In this document: positions 32,131 to 43,200 of the stretch, piece after piece
Layout of the letters: every line of letters starts with the position of its first letter
Position numbering within the stretch: position 1 is the stretch's first letter
Origin: Pseudopyrenochaeta lycopersici
Taxonomy: Eukaryota; Ascomycota; Dothideomycetes; Pleosporales; Pseudopyrenochaetaceae
Assembly (NCBI GenBank): GCA_003313425.1
Contig: NHZP01000016.1
Location: 1,050,003-1,114,002, forward strand
Reading direction: 5' to 3'
DNA: 64,000 nt
Translations under genes and position numbers: made by a program
Notes under the pieces: generated by a model
What the model saw: only the letters and a program-made list of their open reading frames with translations
What the model was told of the DNA's origin: nothing
Databases searched by the model: none

Positions 32131-34479
32131 GGTAGTAGTATGAGTGAGACCTGGTCATGGAAAGACGAGCCATTAGCCCGTAACCAGACCTCAAAGCATG
32201 CAGCGCAAGGCTCTGACTGTTGGGATTGCAGCAATGGATGAGTACTTACACGTGCAGTGTGCTCTGTAGAGACTGTTCGATAACGCTCCGCCCCGGGCAG
32301 GAGTTCAGCAATTGTTGACGCTATAACCAGGCCATGTCAGCCGATGACTGCAAGTATACCAGGCGCAAGAAAGCATCTAGTCAAGCTCGGTTTTTCTAAA
32401 GCTGGATTTTTTTTGGCGAAGAAACTACGCATCTAGGGATCTCAAGAATGGTTGGTAGCAGAGGTAGGTTTGACTTGCCGTAATCAATGTCCACTGAGTA
32501 GCACAATAGCTTGCCCCAATCCTATGATGCAAAGCCCAAGCTACTAGACTAGGAGCTCATCGCATAGTCGCGAATAAAGATACCGAAAGTCTGTATGCCT
32601 GTGCAGGCAGTTTTACTCGTCGAAAGCGAGGTGGCACCTTTCGCAAAAGGGCACAGCCCTGCCAAAGAAATGCTCGGCGTGACACGGGTTGAGCAGAAGC
32701 GCTGATGTGGGTAACCGGTGGCCGATATCAGCATTCAAAGAGATGGAACAAGGCGCATTTACAGAGTAAGTCTCAGAGATTGCCGAAGGTGTTGGAAGTC
32801 GTGTTGGCTGGGCGCAACTGGATGAAGCGATGCTGAGAGGATCTCAGCCAGGTTGCGCTACGCCCCCATTTGGCTAGTTACAGAGCTCTCTTTTGTGATT
32901 GGCTATGAACAGAAGACTCGCTTCCACCCAGCCATAGCAATTAGTTAATTAGATGATGGCAGACTACGAATATCTCCCCAATGGCATTGTGCAGTACATC
33001 GAAAGCCTTTTGTTTATGCGGTTATAGCAGCAACTACAAAATATCTGGCTGTTCCAAAACTGCTATCGGCGCCTTAAAATTCGCCATGCAACGCCGAACG
33101 CTCAAAATGTGTACATCAACACATTGCCATTGCCACCTCATCAGGTGTTCGCAAGACAACTTGTCATCATGGCACTAGTTTCATTTCATGAGCACCAGTA
33201 CTATACACAAACTTTGCTTTGCTCCCACTACTTGAAGCTTTAAGTTGCTTCATTCCAGTTTCAAGATTGCACGTCATCAGCCGCAAGACCTCCTAGGCTG
33301 GTCTTCTATCCCAAGGCCTCGGCACAATTAAAGGTCATGGGACGGCATTGTGACTCCCATCCTCGACACGATTCACTAGCCCTCTGGTTTGCTTGCCCAT
33401 CTTAATTATTTTAAAAGCTTTTCAATGTATCTAGAAGCTCACCACGCGCAGAAAGGGCACGCCGAGACTATTGCCATGTGCATGGGTTTTCCTCGAAATG
33501 GAACAAAGCTCAGTACACGCGACCGACCAGGCTGCAGTGTAAGGTCCTCTTATAAAGCGCAGCTTGCACGTCTACCGCATCTGCACGGCAGGCTCTCGAG
33601 CCCTAGTGTATCTGCCCAGACTCATCTGATTTCTTCAGAAGTTTCGGCAGACTGCATCTGCAATTCACAAATAATGATCACACTGTCGTCTTCGGCCGGC
33701 CAGAAAATAGGGATATGAGGAGATGAAGAAGATAACATCCACACGTTCCATACAGTGGTCGATGGGGTTGCCCAATCTGCGACATCCAGGATACCGATGC
33801 TCTCATTGGACGGATATCATGAGTGTCAGGTGGGGATCTTTGGTGTCTTTTTTTTGAACACTGGCGCCAGGAGCTACCACCTCACTAGCACCACTCTTTA
33901 GATACGGACAAAAAGCCGGTTAACGGACGAACGGGGCCGATATTCTGTTTTCTGGTAATCATTTCAAGGGATGCCTAATTGAATTGAACACCTTTCCCGT
34001 GCTCGAGTTTATCTGCGTGAGAAATTCGTGACGCTCCCCGACCGAGTGATTCACAGAGCAAAACTCCACGAGATGGTTATATTATGGTGTTTGGCATTAG
34101 TTAATTAAGCGTCTACCATCTGTGCTTTGCCGTGCACTGACTTGAGACGCATTTTCTATCCAATTAAAGATAGACTCTATCACCAAGGTTCTTGTCTCTT
34201 GACATAGGCCTAAGCGAGCTTAGATCTTACCTCTACATAAACAAAGACCAGAACGCTCAAAGCTCGATCAAACCTGGGAAGGTGAGAGCTGACGACAAAA
34301 GAAAATCTAACGTGAAAAACAAACCCATCCGTCTGTCAAGAATGAAATCATATCGCATTCAGCTAGCAAGACACTAGGTTTATCAACACTAAGCGTATGA
34401 CGATAGGGTAACGCCCAATCGCAAGCATAGAGCGCGTTAGGCCCAATGAGCATTTGATTCATCGAGTATGGGAATCTGA
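32131..34479. other. Intergenic, 2.3 kb, no gene seen
   Basis: Promoter of the 1067-aa gene at the left and 3' region of the 4-TM gene at the right. Frames up to 109 codons (33389-33718, plus) are not protein-like. No tRNA or repeat recognised. Confidence 0.5.
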
Positions 34480-35820
34480 TCACCGATCAGGGGAGTATTG
34501 AAGGTTGACTCTTCGAGAGCCACTCATACTACTCCTGGGGGAAGAATTGAGGACAAAGTCCGGTATGGGAGGAGTCATCTCACGACTGGGGGGTGAAGGA
34601 CTTCTCGACAATGATTGAGAGCTCACTGCACGGCCCCGTGCAAAGCTCTGAGATGGAACTTGAGAGCTCGGGCTAGCCGTTCGACTATTCGACCTCATTC
34701 GATTGAATGGTCGCGCCGGGCAGGCAATAGCCTGACTAGCCAATGGGCTGGCAATGATGCTGGTTCCAGGTGTGGCTGCTGGGGGCGGCGTAGGGCTTTC
34801 TGTCCTAAATAGAGGGTGGATATGCGCTTCACTAACCGCAGGACTCGGTGGTCGTGACGTATCGGGCATCATTCTTGGTGGGGGAGCCAGGTCCTCATCA
34901 TCTTCCTCTGGAAGTTCGGATAGGAAGGGGCCATCCAAGGCGCGGGCAGGCGAATTTGGTCGGCTACCAGGAATAGGATCCAAAGTCGTGCCTTTGGAGG
35001 GGGCTGCTTGCACAAGGGCATCTCTCGTGTCCCAGCTGTCGAATCCATCTGAATGGGACATGTTGTCGACGGATTGCGAATCAGAATACACACTCCTAGC
35101 GTCTCGATTGAACGAAGGCCGACTGATCAAGGTTGTACGAGATGATACTGGGCGAACCACGTGTCGAAGGGAATCTCGGAAGGATTTGAGAGAGTGTGAT
35201 GACCGCGAGGAGAAGGTTGGAGAGGGAAGGGCAGCTGCCAGAGGCGAAGAAAGCTGGTTTGATTCCAATAGGTATAAGTTCCTTGGTGAAGAAGTTCGCA
35301 TTTCTGACATGACGGAATCCCGGGGACCAGAAATAATTACCGCCTGGACCTTAGGCGCCTTTCGATGCCATGAGGAAGAGTATAACGTGAGTTGACTGAT
35401 ACAGGATACAGTCCACATGGCTATTTGGCCAGATAATAGGCCATTCCAATCCGATATCAGCGTCCTCGAGGAGGCAGCAGTAACTTCAGTCCATCTCACC
35501 TTGATCATGATGATCAAGACTAGAGCAATGACCAAGGCGGTGGCGGATACCAATACGCCGAGGTGCGTCAAAACTATTTTGGGGTGTGTTGAACGCTTCA
35601 GTGATCGATCCCTTGATCGTAAATCCTGATAAGTGAATAGCCCAATGCAACCGAGTGATAAGAGATCAAGTGCGCTCGCTGCACCTGCGACAGGTACTAG
35701 AGATACATTGGTGGCGGAGAATGATGCCGCTTCCAATATAGACAAGGCTGTCTCCGTAGCGGTGCTTGACCACGCAATAACACCAACAAGGGAAACATAA
35801 AACTTGCGAGACTGAAACAT
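34480..35820 (-). CDS. Uncharacterised four-helix membrane protein with Ser/Pro-rich tail
   Basis: 446 aa from the ATG at 35820; the frame extends 11 codons further only from a TTG. Four hydrophobic helices at about 7-27, 43-62, 88-113 and 127-150 (LVPVAGAASALDLLSLGCIGL and VLVSATALVIALVLIIMI are the clearest). A roughly 290-residue polar tail follows, rich in Ser/Pro/Arg with many SP motifs and an acidic patch (ELPEEDDEDLAPPPR). Looks like a fungal plasma-membrane or endomembrane protein with a cytosolic regulatory tail. I cannot name a family. A short upstream coding exon is possible, since the protein begins almost directly with a membrane helix. Confidence 0.62.
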   Translation of the reverse strand: MFQSRKFYVSLVGVIAWSSTATETALSILEAASFSATNVSLVPVAGAASALDLLSLGCIGLFTYQDLRSRDRSLKRSTHPKIVLTHLGVLVSATALVIALVLIIMIKVRWTEVTAASSRTLISDWNGLLSGQIAMWTVSCISQLTLYSSSWHRKAPKVQAVIISGPRDSVMSEMRTSSPRNLYLLESNQLSSPLAAALPSPTFSSRSSHSLKSFRDSLRHVVRPVSSRTTLISRPSFNRDARSVYSDSQSVDNMSHSDGFDSWDTRDALVQAAPSKGTTLDPIPGSRPNSPARALDGPFLSELPEEDDEDLAPPPRMMPDTSRPPSPAVSEAHIHPLFRTESPTPPPAATPGTSIIASPLASQAIACPARPFNRMRSNSRTASPSSQVPSQSFARGRAVSSQSLSRSPSPPSREMTPPIPDFVLNSSPRSSMSGSRRVNLQYSPDR

Positions 35821-37740
35821 GCTGTTGCCAGCAAGAGCAATTGCTTCGTTCAAATGGGAGGTTCAACCCCGGACGTTGTTCGAGGCGATAAAGAAGAAAA
35901 GAAGATCGTGATGAATCGTTGGGGCGAATTGACTCTGGGGGCATAAACTACGATGACTCAATGCGCTGCCCAATCTCGGTCGGGTTCGTATAGGGGCGTG
36001 TTAAACAACGTCTAACGATCAGAAGATCTGTAATGGTCCGCGGCATTAACAGACGGAGATTGGTAAAAAAAAAAAACGACAAACTTCTCCGAAAATGACG
36101 ATACAGTGCGATGTTTCGAATGTAGATGGAAGCGTTGGGTCCAACTGGCAATGTCGACTGAGAGATGGATTAAGCCGTCGACGACGTTGCTGTGGAAAGT
36201 CGCGAGGCCGACTAAACGCGAGGCGCAACGCGTTCGAGTAGCGAAATAATATGATGACGGGTGGTATTGGTGTAGCTAGTATGCGTGATTGAGGCAAATG
36301 CGAGAGACCAATCTGGAACCGAGCGATTCACAGATGTGACTGGTGCAGGCGTCTCGGACCGGACGATAGGTAAATGACCGATACCCCCTGGTGATGGTGT
36401 TTAGAATTGGCCGATGTGACGGACCGAGAAGCGAATGTGTGCTGGCAACAGGAAAGCGAGGAGAGGATTCAACGAAGGACAGGACGAAAGCATAGGGATG
36501 AGAGTATGTGGGGACTCACGAGGTGTAATAATAAATTTCAGCATAAGGCAGAGGGCTGATTTGTGTGCCATTGTTTTGTGGGCTGGTTACCCTGCAGTAC
36601 GCGTTGGACGACATGACACGCGACTGGGGCTCCCAGGCTAACACCCTGGATGTACGCAACCATGTATCGAGCAATGGCCGGCTGCACAAGCCAGAGGCAC
36701 ATGTTTAGCGGGTCTTGTCTTGAGACCTGTTAGAGTGACACTGAAGCATAAGTGGCAGTAGGTGGTAAAGCAGCGCCTGCAGCATCTTGCTGCCTCTGCA
36801 CAAGGTGAAGCAGGAGACGAAAAAACCGCTCAACAAAGTCCCGAAGTGCCCAAAAAAGCGGCCAATTGCGGAGAAGCTGGGTTGGGCGCCCGAGTGCGCA
36901 TCCGACGGCGGAGGCTGTGTAAGGGTGTCCTGTCTAGGGCTGTAGTGTGGAGCAGCGGCGTCCGTTAGCCTTTCATTTCCCTACGCGTTGTTTTAGTGTT
37001 GGTTTGGGAGCATAACAAACAAATATCGCGCTTGGTCGCTGTTAGTGAACCCGGTCGGGAACCGCCAGACAAGCGTCGAACTCCAGAAGGAGGACCGACA
37101 GCGGCCAATTACGTGCCAGTATGGAGGAGACGGCAGATCAGAAGGCGATGGTTGCACAGTCTGGCATGTCCCGAACCGGTGTTTGGGATGATACTGAAAC
37201 ACCCACGCCCCTCAAGCTCAGCGTGGCAGACAGCGACTCGTGGACCCGAAGCATTGAGCCGTTGTGCACATGTCAGCGGCGCTAAGCTGGGCCGCAACTA
37301 GAGTCACTGGGAACAATTGACGGGAGCATGAGCGAAGGCACAAATAAATGCGCGACGGTGCAGTTGGAATCTCTGCCTAGTGGTGGGTGAGAAGGTAGGC
37401 ATGGTGCGCCACACCCACACCCACCGCCACCGCCGCCACACCCACCGCCGCTCTAACGTTATGCCGCTCCGAAGCCTCGCAGTGAGAGGCTGCGGCTCAG
37501 GTGTTGACGACTCTGAGTCTGCCTAACGTTGCTTCCATCGCCTTCTGCGAGCAAATTGACGCTATACACCACCAAAGCTTGCAGCCTGCAGCAAGCTCAC
37601 CCTCTGCCGCCTGCCGTCGCCCTTGCCCACACAGCCTCCTGCCTGCGAGCTGTCCTTCTTCCTCCCCTCCTCCCCCCGCCTTGCCCTCAACACCCCGCCC
37701 AACCCGGCTTCCTCGTCGCCCGCATCCACCAACCGCCAAG
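35821..37740. promoter_or_regulatory. Long divergent intergenic region, 4-TM gene / RAD23
   Basis: 1.9 kb with no convincing gene. Holds a 12-A run at about 36066-36077, a CCACC/CCGCC-rich tract at about 37409-37451 and a long pyrimidine-rich stretch (about 37650-37690) just before the RAD23 start, as in strong fungal promoters. Overlapping frames on both strands at 36993-37301 are noise. Confidence 0.5.
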
Positions 37741-39207
37741 ATGAAGATTACTTTCAAGGTACCGCTTCAGCGCCTGTCCAAGACACGGCCAGAGCTAGGG
37801 CCAGAGCTAGAACCAGAGCTGACACGCCGCTTCTGCAGGATCTCAAGCAGAACAAGTTCGTCATCGAGGCCGAGCCATCGGAAACGGTGCGCAGACCCGC
37901 CACACTTCCTGTCCGCCGCACGCAGCTGGCTAACAAGGCCGACAGATTGGCAAACTCAAGGCCAAGATCCACGCAGAAAAGGGCTGGGAGGTGCTCCAAC
38001 AGAAGCTGATCTACTCCGGTGCGCCCCGAGCTCTCTGGCTCCATGCCAGCCTGCTCCCTCGCCGCTGCGACTGCTGACCCTACGACACAGGAAAAATTCT
38101 CCAGGACGCGAACACGGTCGAGTCGTATAACATTGAGGAAAAAGGCTTCATTGTCTGCATGGTCTCCAAGGTGGGCTCCTCACTCGCTGCTCCGCCCAAC
38201 CTCACCTCACTGACGGGGACAACAGCCAAAAGCCTCTGCCGCATCGTCAAGTAGAGCCGCTCCCTCCACACCTGCCCCTGCAGTAGCCCAGACGCCCGTC
38301 GCCCCCGCCGCACCGGCTCCATCGTTCACAACTACACAGAATGCGCCCGCCACGCCCTCGCCTGCGCCCGCACAGCAAGCCTCGGACTCATCGCGCCAGT
38401 TCAATGATCCCTCGGCTCTGACCATGGGTGGTGAGCGCGAGGCGGCTATTGCCAACATGGAGAGCATGGGCTTCGCGAGGGCCGACATTGACCGGGCCAT
38501 GCGAGCCGCCTTCTTCAACCCCGACCGCGCTGTCGAGTATCTTTTGACGGTGAGGCCCTCAATGGCGCGCCTGCCTAGTCAGCTCGGTGCTAACTTGATC
38601 CCAGGGTATTCCAGAGAGCGCACAGCAAGACCAGACACAACCCCCCCAAGGCCGTGCTCCAACTTCGCCCCAACCTTCTGCCGCCGGCAATACCACTGCA
38701 GCCGCCGCGCCTTCCGGGGGAGACGAGCCGATAAACCTATTCGAGGCGGCTGCCCAAGCTGGCCAAAACCGCGGAGGTTCTGGTGCCGCTCGCTCAGGTG
38801 GGAATGCTGGTGCAGCTGCTGGTGCGCTGAACGCCAACAGCCTCGACTTCCTGCGTAACAATCCGCAATTTCAGCAGCTACGACAGGTAGTACAACAGCA
38901 ACCACAGATGCTTGAGCCCATCCTGCAGCAAGTTGGAGCAGGGAATCCTCAATTGGCACAAATGATTGCTTCAAACCCCGAGCAGTTTCTTCAGTTGCTT
39001 GCTGAGGATGCCGACGAGGATGCGCCACTGCCCCCTGGTGCTCAAGCCATTTCAGTCACCGAGGAGGAACGAGAGGCGATCGAGCGCCTGTGTCGTCTTG
39101 GCTTCGAGCGTGACCTCGTGATTCAGGCCTACTTTGCGTGTGACAAAAATGAAGAACTGGCCGCCAACTTCCTCTTCGATCAGCCGGAGGATCCAGATGA
39201 GCAGTAG
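37741..39207 (+). CDS. RAD23: UV excision-repair / proteasome shuttle protein Rad23
   Basis: Six exons, join(37741..37758,37839..37886,37946..38018,38091..38170,38226..38549,38605..39207), 381 aa. The first exon is only 18 nt (MKITFK). Domains: N-terminal ubiquitin-like domain (1 to about 75, split over four exons; MKITFKDLKQNKFVIEAE, KGWEVLQQKLIYSGKILQD), Ala/Pro/Ser linker, UBA1 (about 143-182, MESMGFARADIDRAMRAAF), XPC/Rad4-binding STI1-like domain (about 260-315, LDFLRNNPQFQQLRQ) and UBA2 (about 333-373, LCRLGFERDLVIQAYFAC). Rad23 stabilises Rad4/XPC in nucleotide excision repair and delivers ubiquitinated substrates to the 26S proteasome. The domain order is canonical and all introns (55-80 bp) fall at conserved-frame junctions. 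Confidence 0.96.
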
Positions 39208-40211
39208 TGGCCTCCTAGTCATTTGTGCGACCATTGTGCGACTGCACCATACCCTGTCACATCCTATCTCCGTCTGATACCATAGTTACAATGTCACAAA
39301 CCTTGTTTCCAAAATGGGATGGCGACTCCTCGAATACACTCTTAATGCTCGATCTGATGTTTTCGATTGCTGAAGCGCAGAGGCACTATATTTGGTTCTC
39401 ACTGCTTGATGAAGATCATGATAACTCCCGACTGAGGGGCTGTGATTGCTAAGGAAACAGAAGGTAGATAGCCTAGCTTAAGTTTGCCTAATGGCAAACG
39501 AGGACTAACTGGACAATGGAAAAGTGGCCCGTTCCAACATCAATTTGCGGAACCTGAGACTTATGTACTCCATCCAGTGATGCAGCAAGAAGCCCAGACA
39601 TTTTGGGCATCAAAACAGTAGTGTGATAAAGCTTGCGCAATCTAACTGTGGCATTTATTGCCCTGATTGTAAGGGTTTTTCACATTTGGAAATATATCTC
39701 GGCGCTGTTGGGTTGGAATAAGAAAGGGGATAGCTCTTTTCAGGCCAAGACTATTCTGCGCAGTGACGGAAGCTTCAGAGCGAAGGACATATTTGAGCTT
39801 ACGTAAAACCGCACGAAGCCAGTGGCATGTGGGGTGTGTCGAGAATAAACCATCATTACCACGAATACTGTTGTGAGACTGGGCTTTCTCCTCGCAGCTG
39901 CGCTACCTATGAAAAGGTACCGATTACCACCATGAACTTGGATAATATGGCTCAATAAGCTGTGTTTGTCGGCCCGAGAGCACGAAATAATCTCAGATTC
40001 TAGGATAGCGTATTTTTGTGATTGCTCCTTAAAGATCTAGAACGCAGTATTGACATGATAGTATAACAGCTATTACTACACAAGATTCAAGGCCGTGTAA
40101 GCCCTAACCATGTCTATATTCAGGAGGATAATTTCATGATTCTCTTTCTATCCCGTGCCTTCCTCCCAGGTACTCCCAAAGAAAGCTATACCTGTGTTTA
40201 CACAACTTCAT
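39208..40211. other. Intergenic between convergent RAD23 and SEC16
   Basis: 1.0 kb of AT-richer sequence holding both 3' regions. Only short frames. No gene, repeat or RNA recognised. Confidence 0.5.
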
Positions 40212-43200
40212 TCAGCTCCCCTGCGCCATGACATCCACGTATCGTCCTCCCTTCTTCTTCTTTGCGCCAGGGCCTTTCCTCGCTTGCGGTGCGCCTAGCA
40301 AGTCATCAATGCTACTTGCGTTACTCATGCCGGTGCCGGGCCTCGACGGCGGTCCTGATGCAGCTCCGAACGACGGCCGTGCTAGCACAGGAGGTTTTGG
40401 GCCTTCATTATCTGAAGGTATACCAGGTGTTGAAGCCCTCGATCCAGGGACAACCATGGGCGGTGGCATCGATGAGCTACGCGGCATGCTTGTAGGAGGC
40501 ATCAGAGGTCGTCCGCCAGCCGTACTCAGAGGCGGTGCCGCACCGCCACTCGCACTCCTTCCCGTGGGCGGTCCACTTCTTGGGGGCGGTGGTGTTGCAC
40601 CCGATTTGCCCGCATCGGTTGCTCCGCCCTTCTTGTTAACCCACTTTTTAAGCTCAGGATCATACACGAAGCTATTTTCATCCCCGAGCTTGGCCTTGAT
40701 CGGTCCTGGCATCGCGTTAGGATCTTTTTTGAACCAGCCGCCGAACCAACCTCCTTTCTTCGTTGTTGTGGAGTCTTTATCGCGCTGTGCGTCTGCTTCG
40801 GCGGCTTTACGGAATGCTTCATCTACTTTTTTGTCTACGTCCGATTTGCCACCAATTCGCAAGCTCGCAGCGCGCGTCGCGAGGTCATCATCATCATCGT
40901 CATTCGTACTAGACTTCTTTTGCAACTGCTCCTCTTGCACTTCATCTTCTTCGTCGGGATCGTATGGCTGATAGGAAAAGGTGCTTGATGGTGGCTCATA
41001 TTCACTGTATGATTGCTCATTGTCTGTAGATCGCAGCGGTTGTTCGAAGCTTGCTTGAGGAGCCTGGTAGTCGCCCATGCTTGGTGCCGAAGTCGGATCT
41101 TCTGCGGTAGGTGTGGGTAAATAAGGACTGACATAGGAAGACTGGGTCACATTGTGCTCGGCTCGGAGTGGTGAGTATGATTGTATCTTGCCCTGTGTAC
41201 GCTGGCTGGGCGGGCTCAGCTGAGGTTGCGAAGGGACATAGAGACCTGCGGTTGGGGTCATGGGCACGTAGCTGTCCGATAGTGCATTGGATGATACTAA
41301 GCTATCCGCAGAATCCATAGATGGCCGACTGTAGGGCTCGTAACGTGATCGTTGCTGATCTGATGATGTCCTTGGTGCGTATGCGGTCGAGGGCGCATAT
41401 CTCGAGTTGGAAGGAGCAGATGACTGGTTAGATGCGTTGTAGCCAGAATATGCACCATAAAGATCCGCATTTGATTGTGAAGGAGTGATTGATGGGCTAT
41501 TACCGGCGATCTTGGCAAAAGGCCCCACTTCCGCGGTTGCTGAACGGTTCGATGCAGGATCCTCATCTTCTCCAGCAATGAAGCTGTTGAATTTTGATAG
41601 AAGTGAACTTCCAACTTTATCCATGCTTGGTTTCGAGATCCAAGAGGAGGACCCATCCTTGGGAGACTGTGATAGGCGTTTACTTAAGTCATCTAGGCTT
41701 GCAATGAAGCTTGCACTATAGTAAGGGGATATCCTTGTTGTCGCTTTCATGGCTGCAGCAATGACATCGCAGTATGCCTCTGCCTCTGCCCGATAGCCGT
41801 ACTCAGCTAACTGGTACGCATGTGCAAGTTTGAAATTTTGTAGGTGAGGAATAATGTGCGAGCCACCTTGCGAGGAAAGGGATGTGGCGAACTCATACAC
41901 CTCAGTCAGTAAAACTGGCTCCAGATCGATACCAAGCTCCAGAGGGTATTTGCTATGATCAGCGCCAATGAGAACGAGATCAGCTTGGGTGTCGTCAACC
42001 CCGCTGATGTTCACGACTGAACGAGCAAATAGGAAGCAGACATGCGCAGCTTCGATTCGGCCATACTGCGCTAGCAGCCTTCCCAACGACAACAATGCGA
42101 ACGCGTCACCTTCACTACGATTATTCATGATCAATGCAACCGTTTCGCGCCACTTATCCAGGCCTTGCAGAGCGTTTTGTGTTGCTCCTGCACCGTCGGC
42201 GCTCACCATTTGGAAGCCGGCACGAGCTGATGCTGGTACGAGTTCGTCGACACAGTCCACATGGTTCCCTGCGAAGACTTCGTACAGAACTGCCAATGCC
42301 TGATTACTGCGTCCGATCTTCTTGACCTCCTTGCGTACAAACTCCTGTACCACCTGTTTCCAGGTGTCCTTATTCAGGGTGGAAGACAGGAGCATGGCAT
42401 GACCCCATAATCTTTGATCGACCGCGTGCCATACTGCCTTCTCTCGATCGCCATTTGCGAGCATGTTCTGGAGGTCTCCTATAGCTCGCGGGTCAACAGG
42501 CTCTGCCTGGGGGTTCAACGTATTGGATCTCGATCGCCCAACGATATCCGCCGCAGTTGAAAACGAAGTGTTGAATTCTGATGCGGCCACGCTCTCTGGT
42601 GACAGCAAGTTCTTGATAGCAGCTTCTGCAGTCGTGCCTTCCAGACGCCCGTCATTGTCTAACAAGACCTGCATGAGCTTCCAAAGAAGAGCCCTGTCTT
42701 CGAGGCGATTGAGCTCGTCCTGGCTCAATGAATGCTCAAGTCTGGGTTCCTTTAGCTGAACTTCCAAATCCTCAATCTTGCGGCCCAACCATGCGGCAAC
42801 GTCCTTTTTCTTGGCTCTGTTCTTAAGTGGACCTGGAAACTTGGCAGTGTCTTCCGGTAATGCGAAAACCTCGTTCACATTTTGGACCTTGATCTCGCCA
42901 GGGCTGCACTTCATTTTTGGCACCGATGCGCCGCCGCCATATCGAGGAATCTGCTTCGGAAAACTTGTCACGATAGTGCCACCCAAGCCCCACGTGAATA
43001 TTGGATGGCCTTTCCATCTCTGAAGGGAATCTGCTGCACGCTCGTCTTCAGGAACAATAGCTTCGTAATTAAGCGACGCTTGTCGCCGGTGAGGAATGGA
43101 ATTTACTGTGGCGGAGACAGCATGTTGTGTGCCATAAGAAGGGAACGTTGACGTCAGCTCGTATGCAGATACAAGATGCTCGGTAGTTGAGAGACTGCGT

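Noticed and set aside
37501..38130. 209-codon plus-strand frame overlapping RAD23
   Set aside because: Runs through RAD23 introns in a different frame. The RAD23 exon chain explains the region better and matches a known protein.
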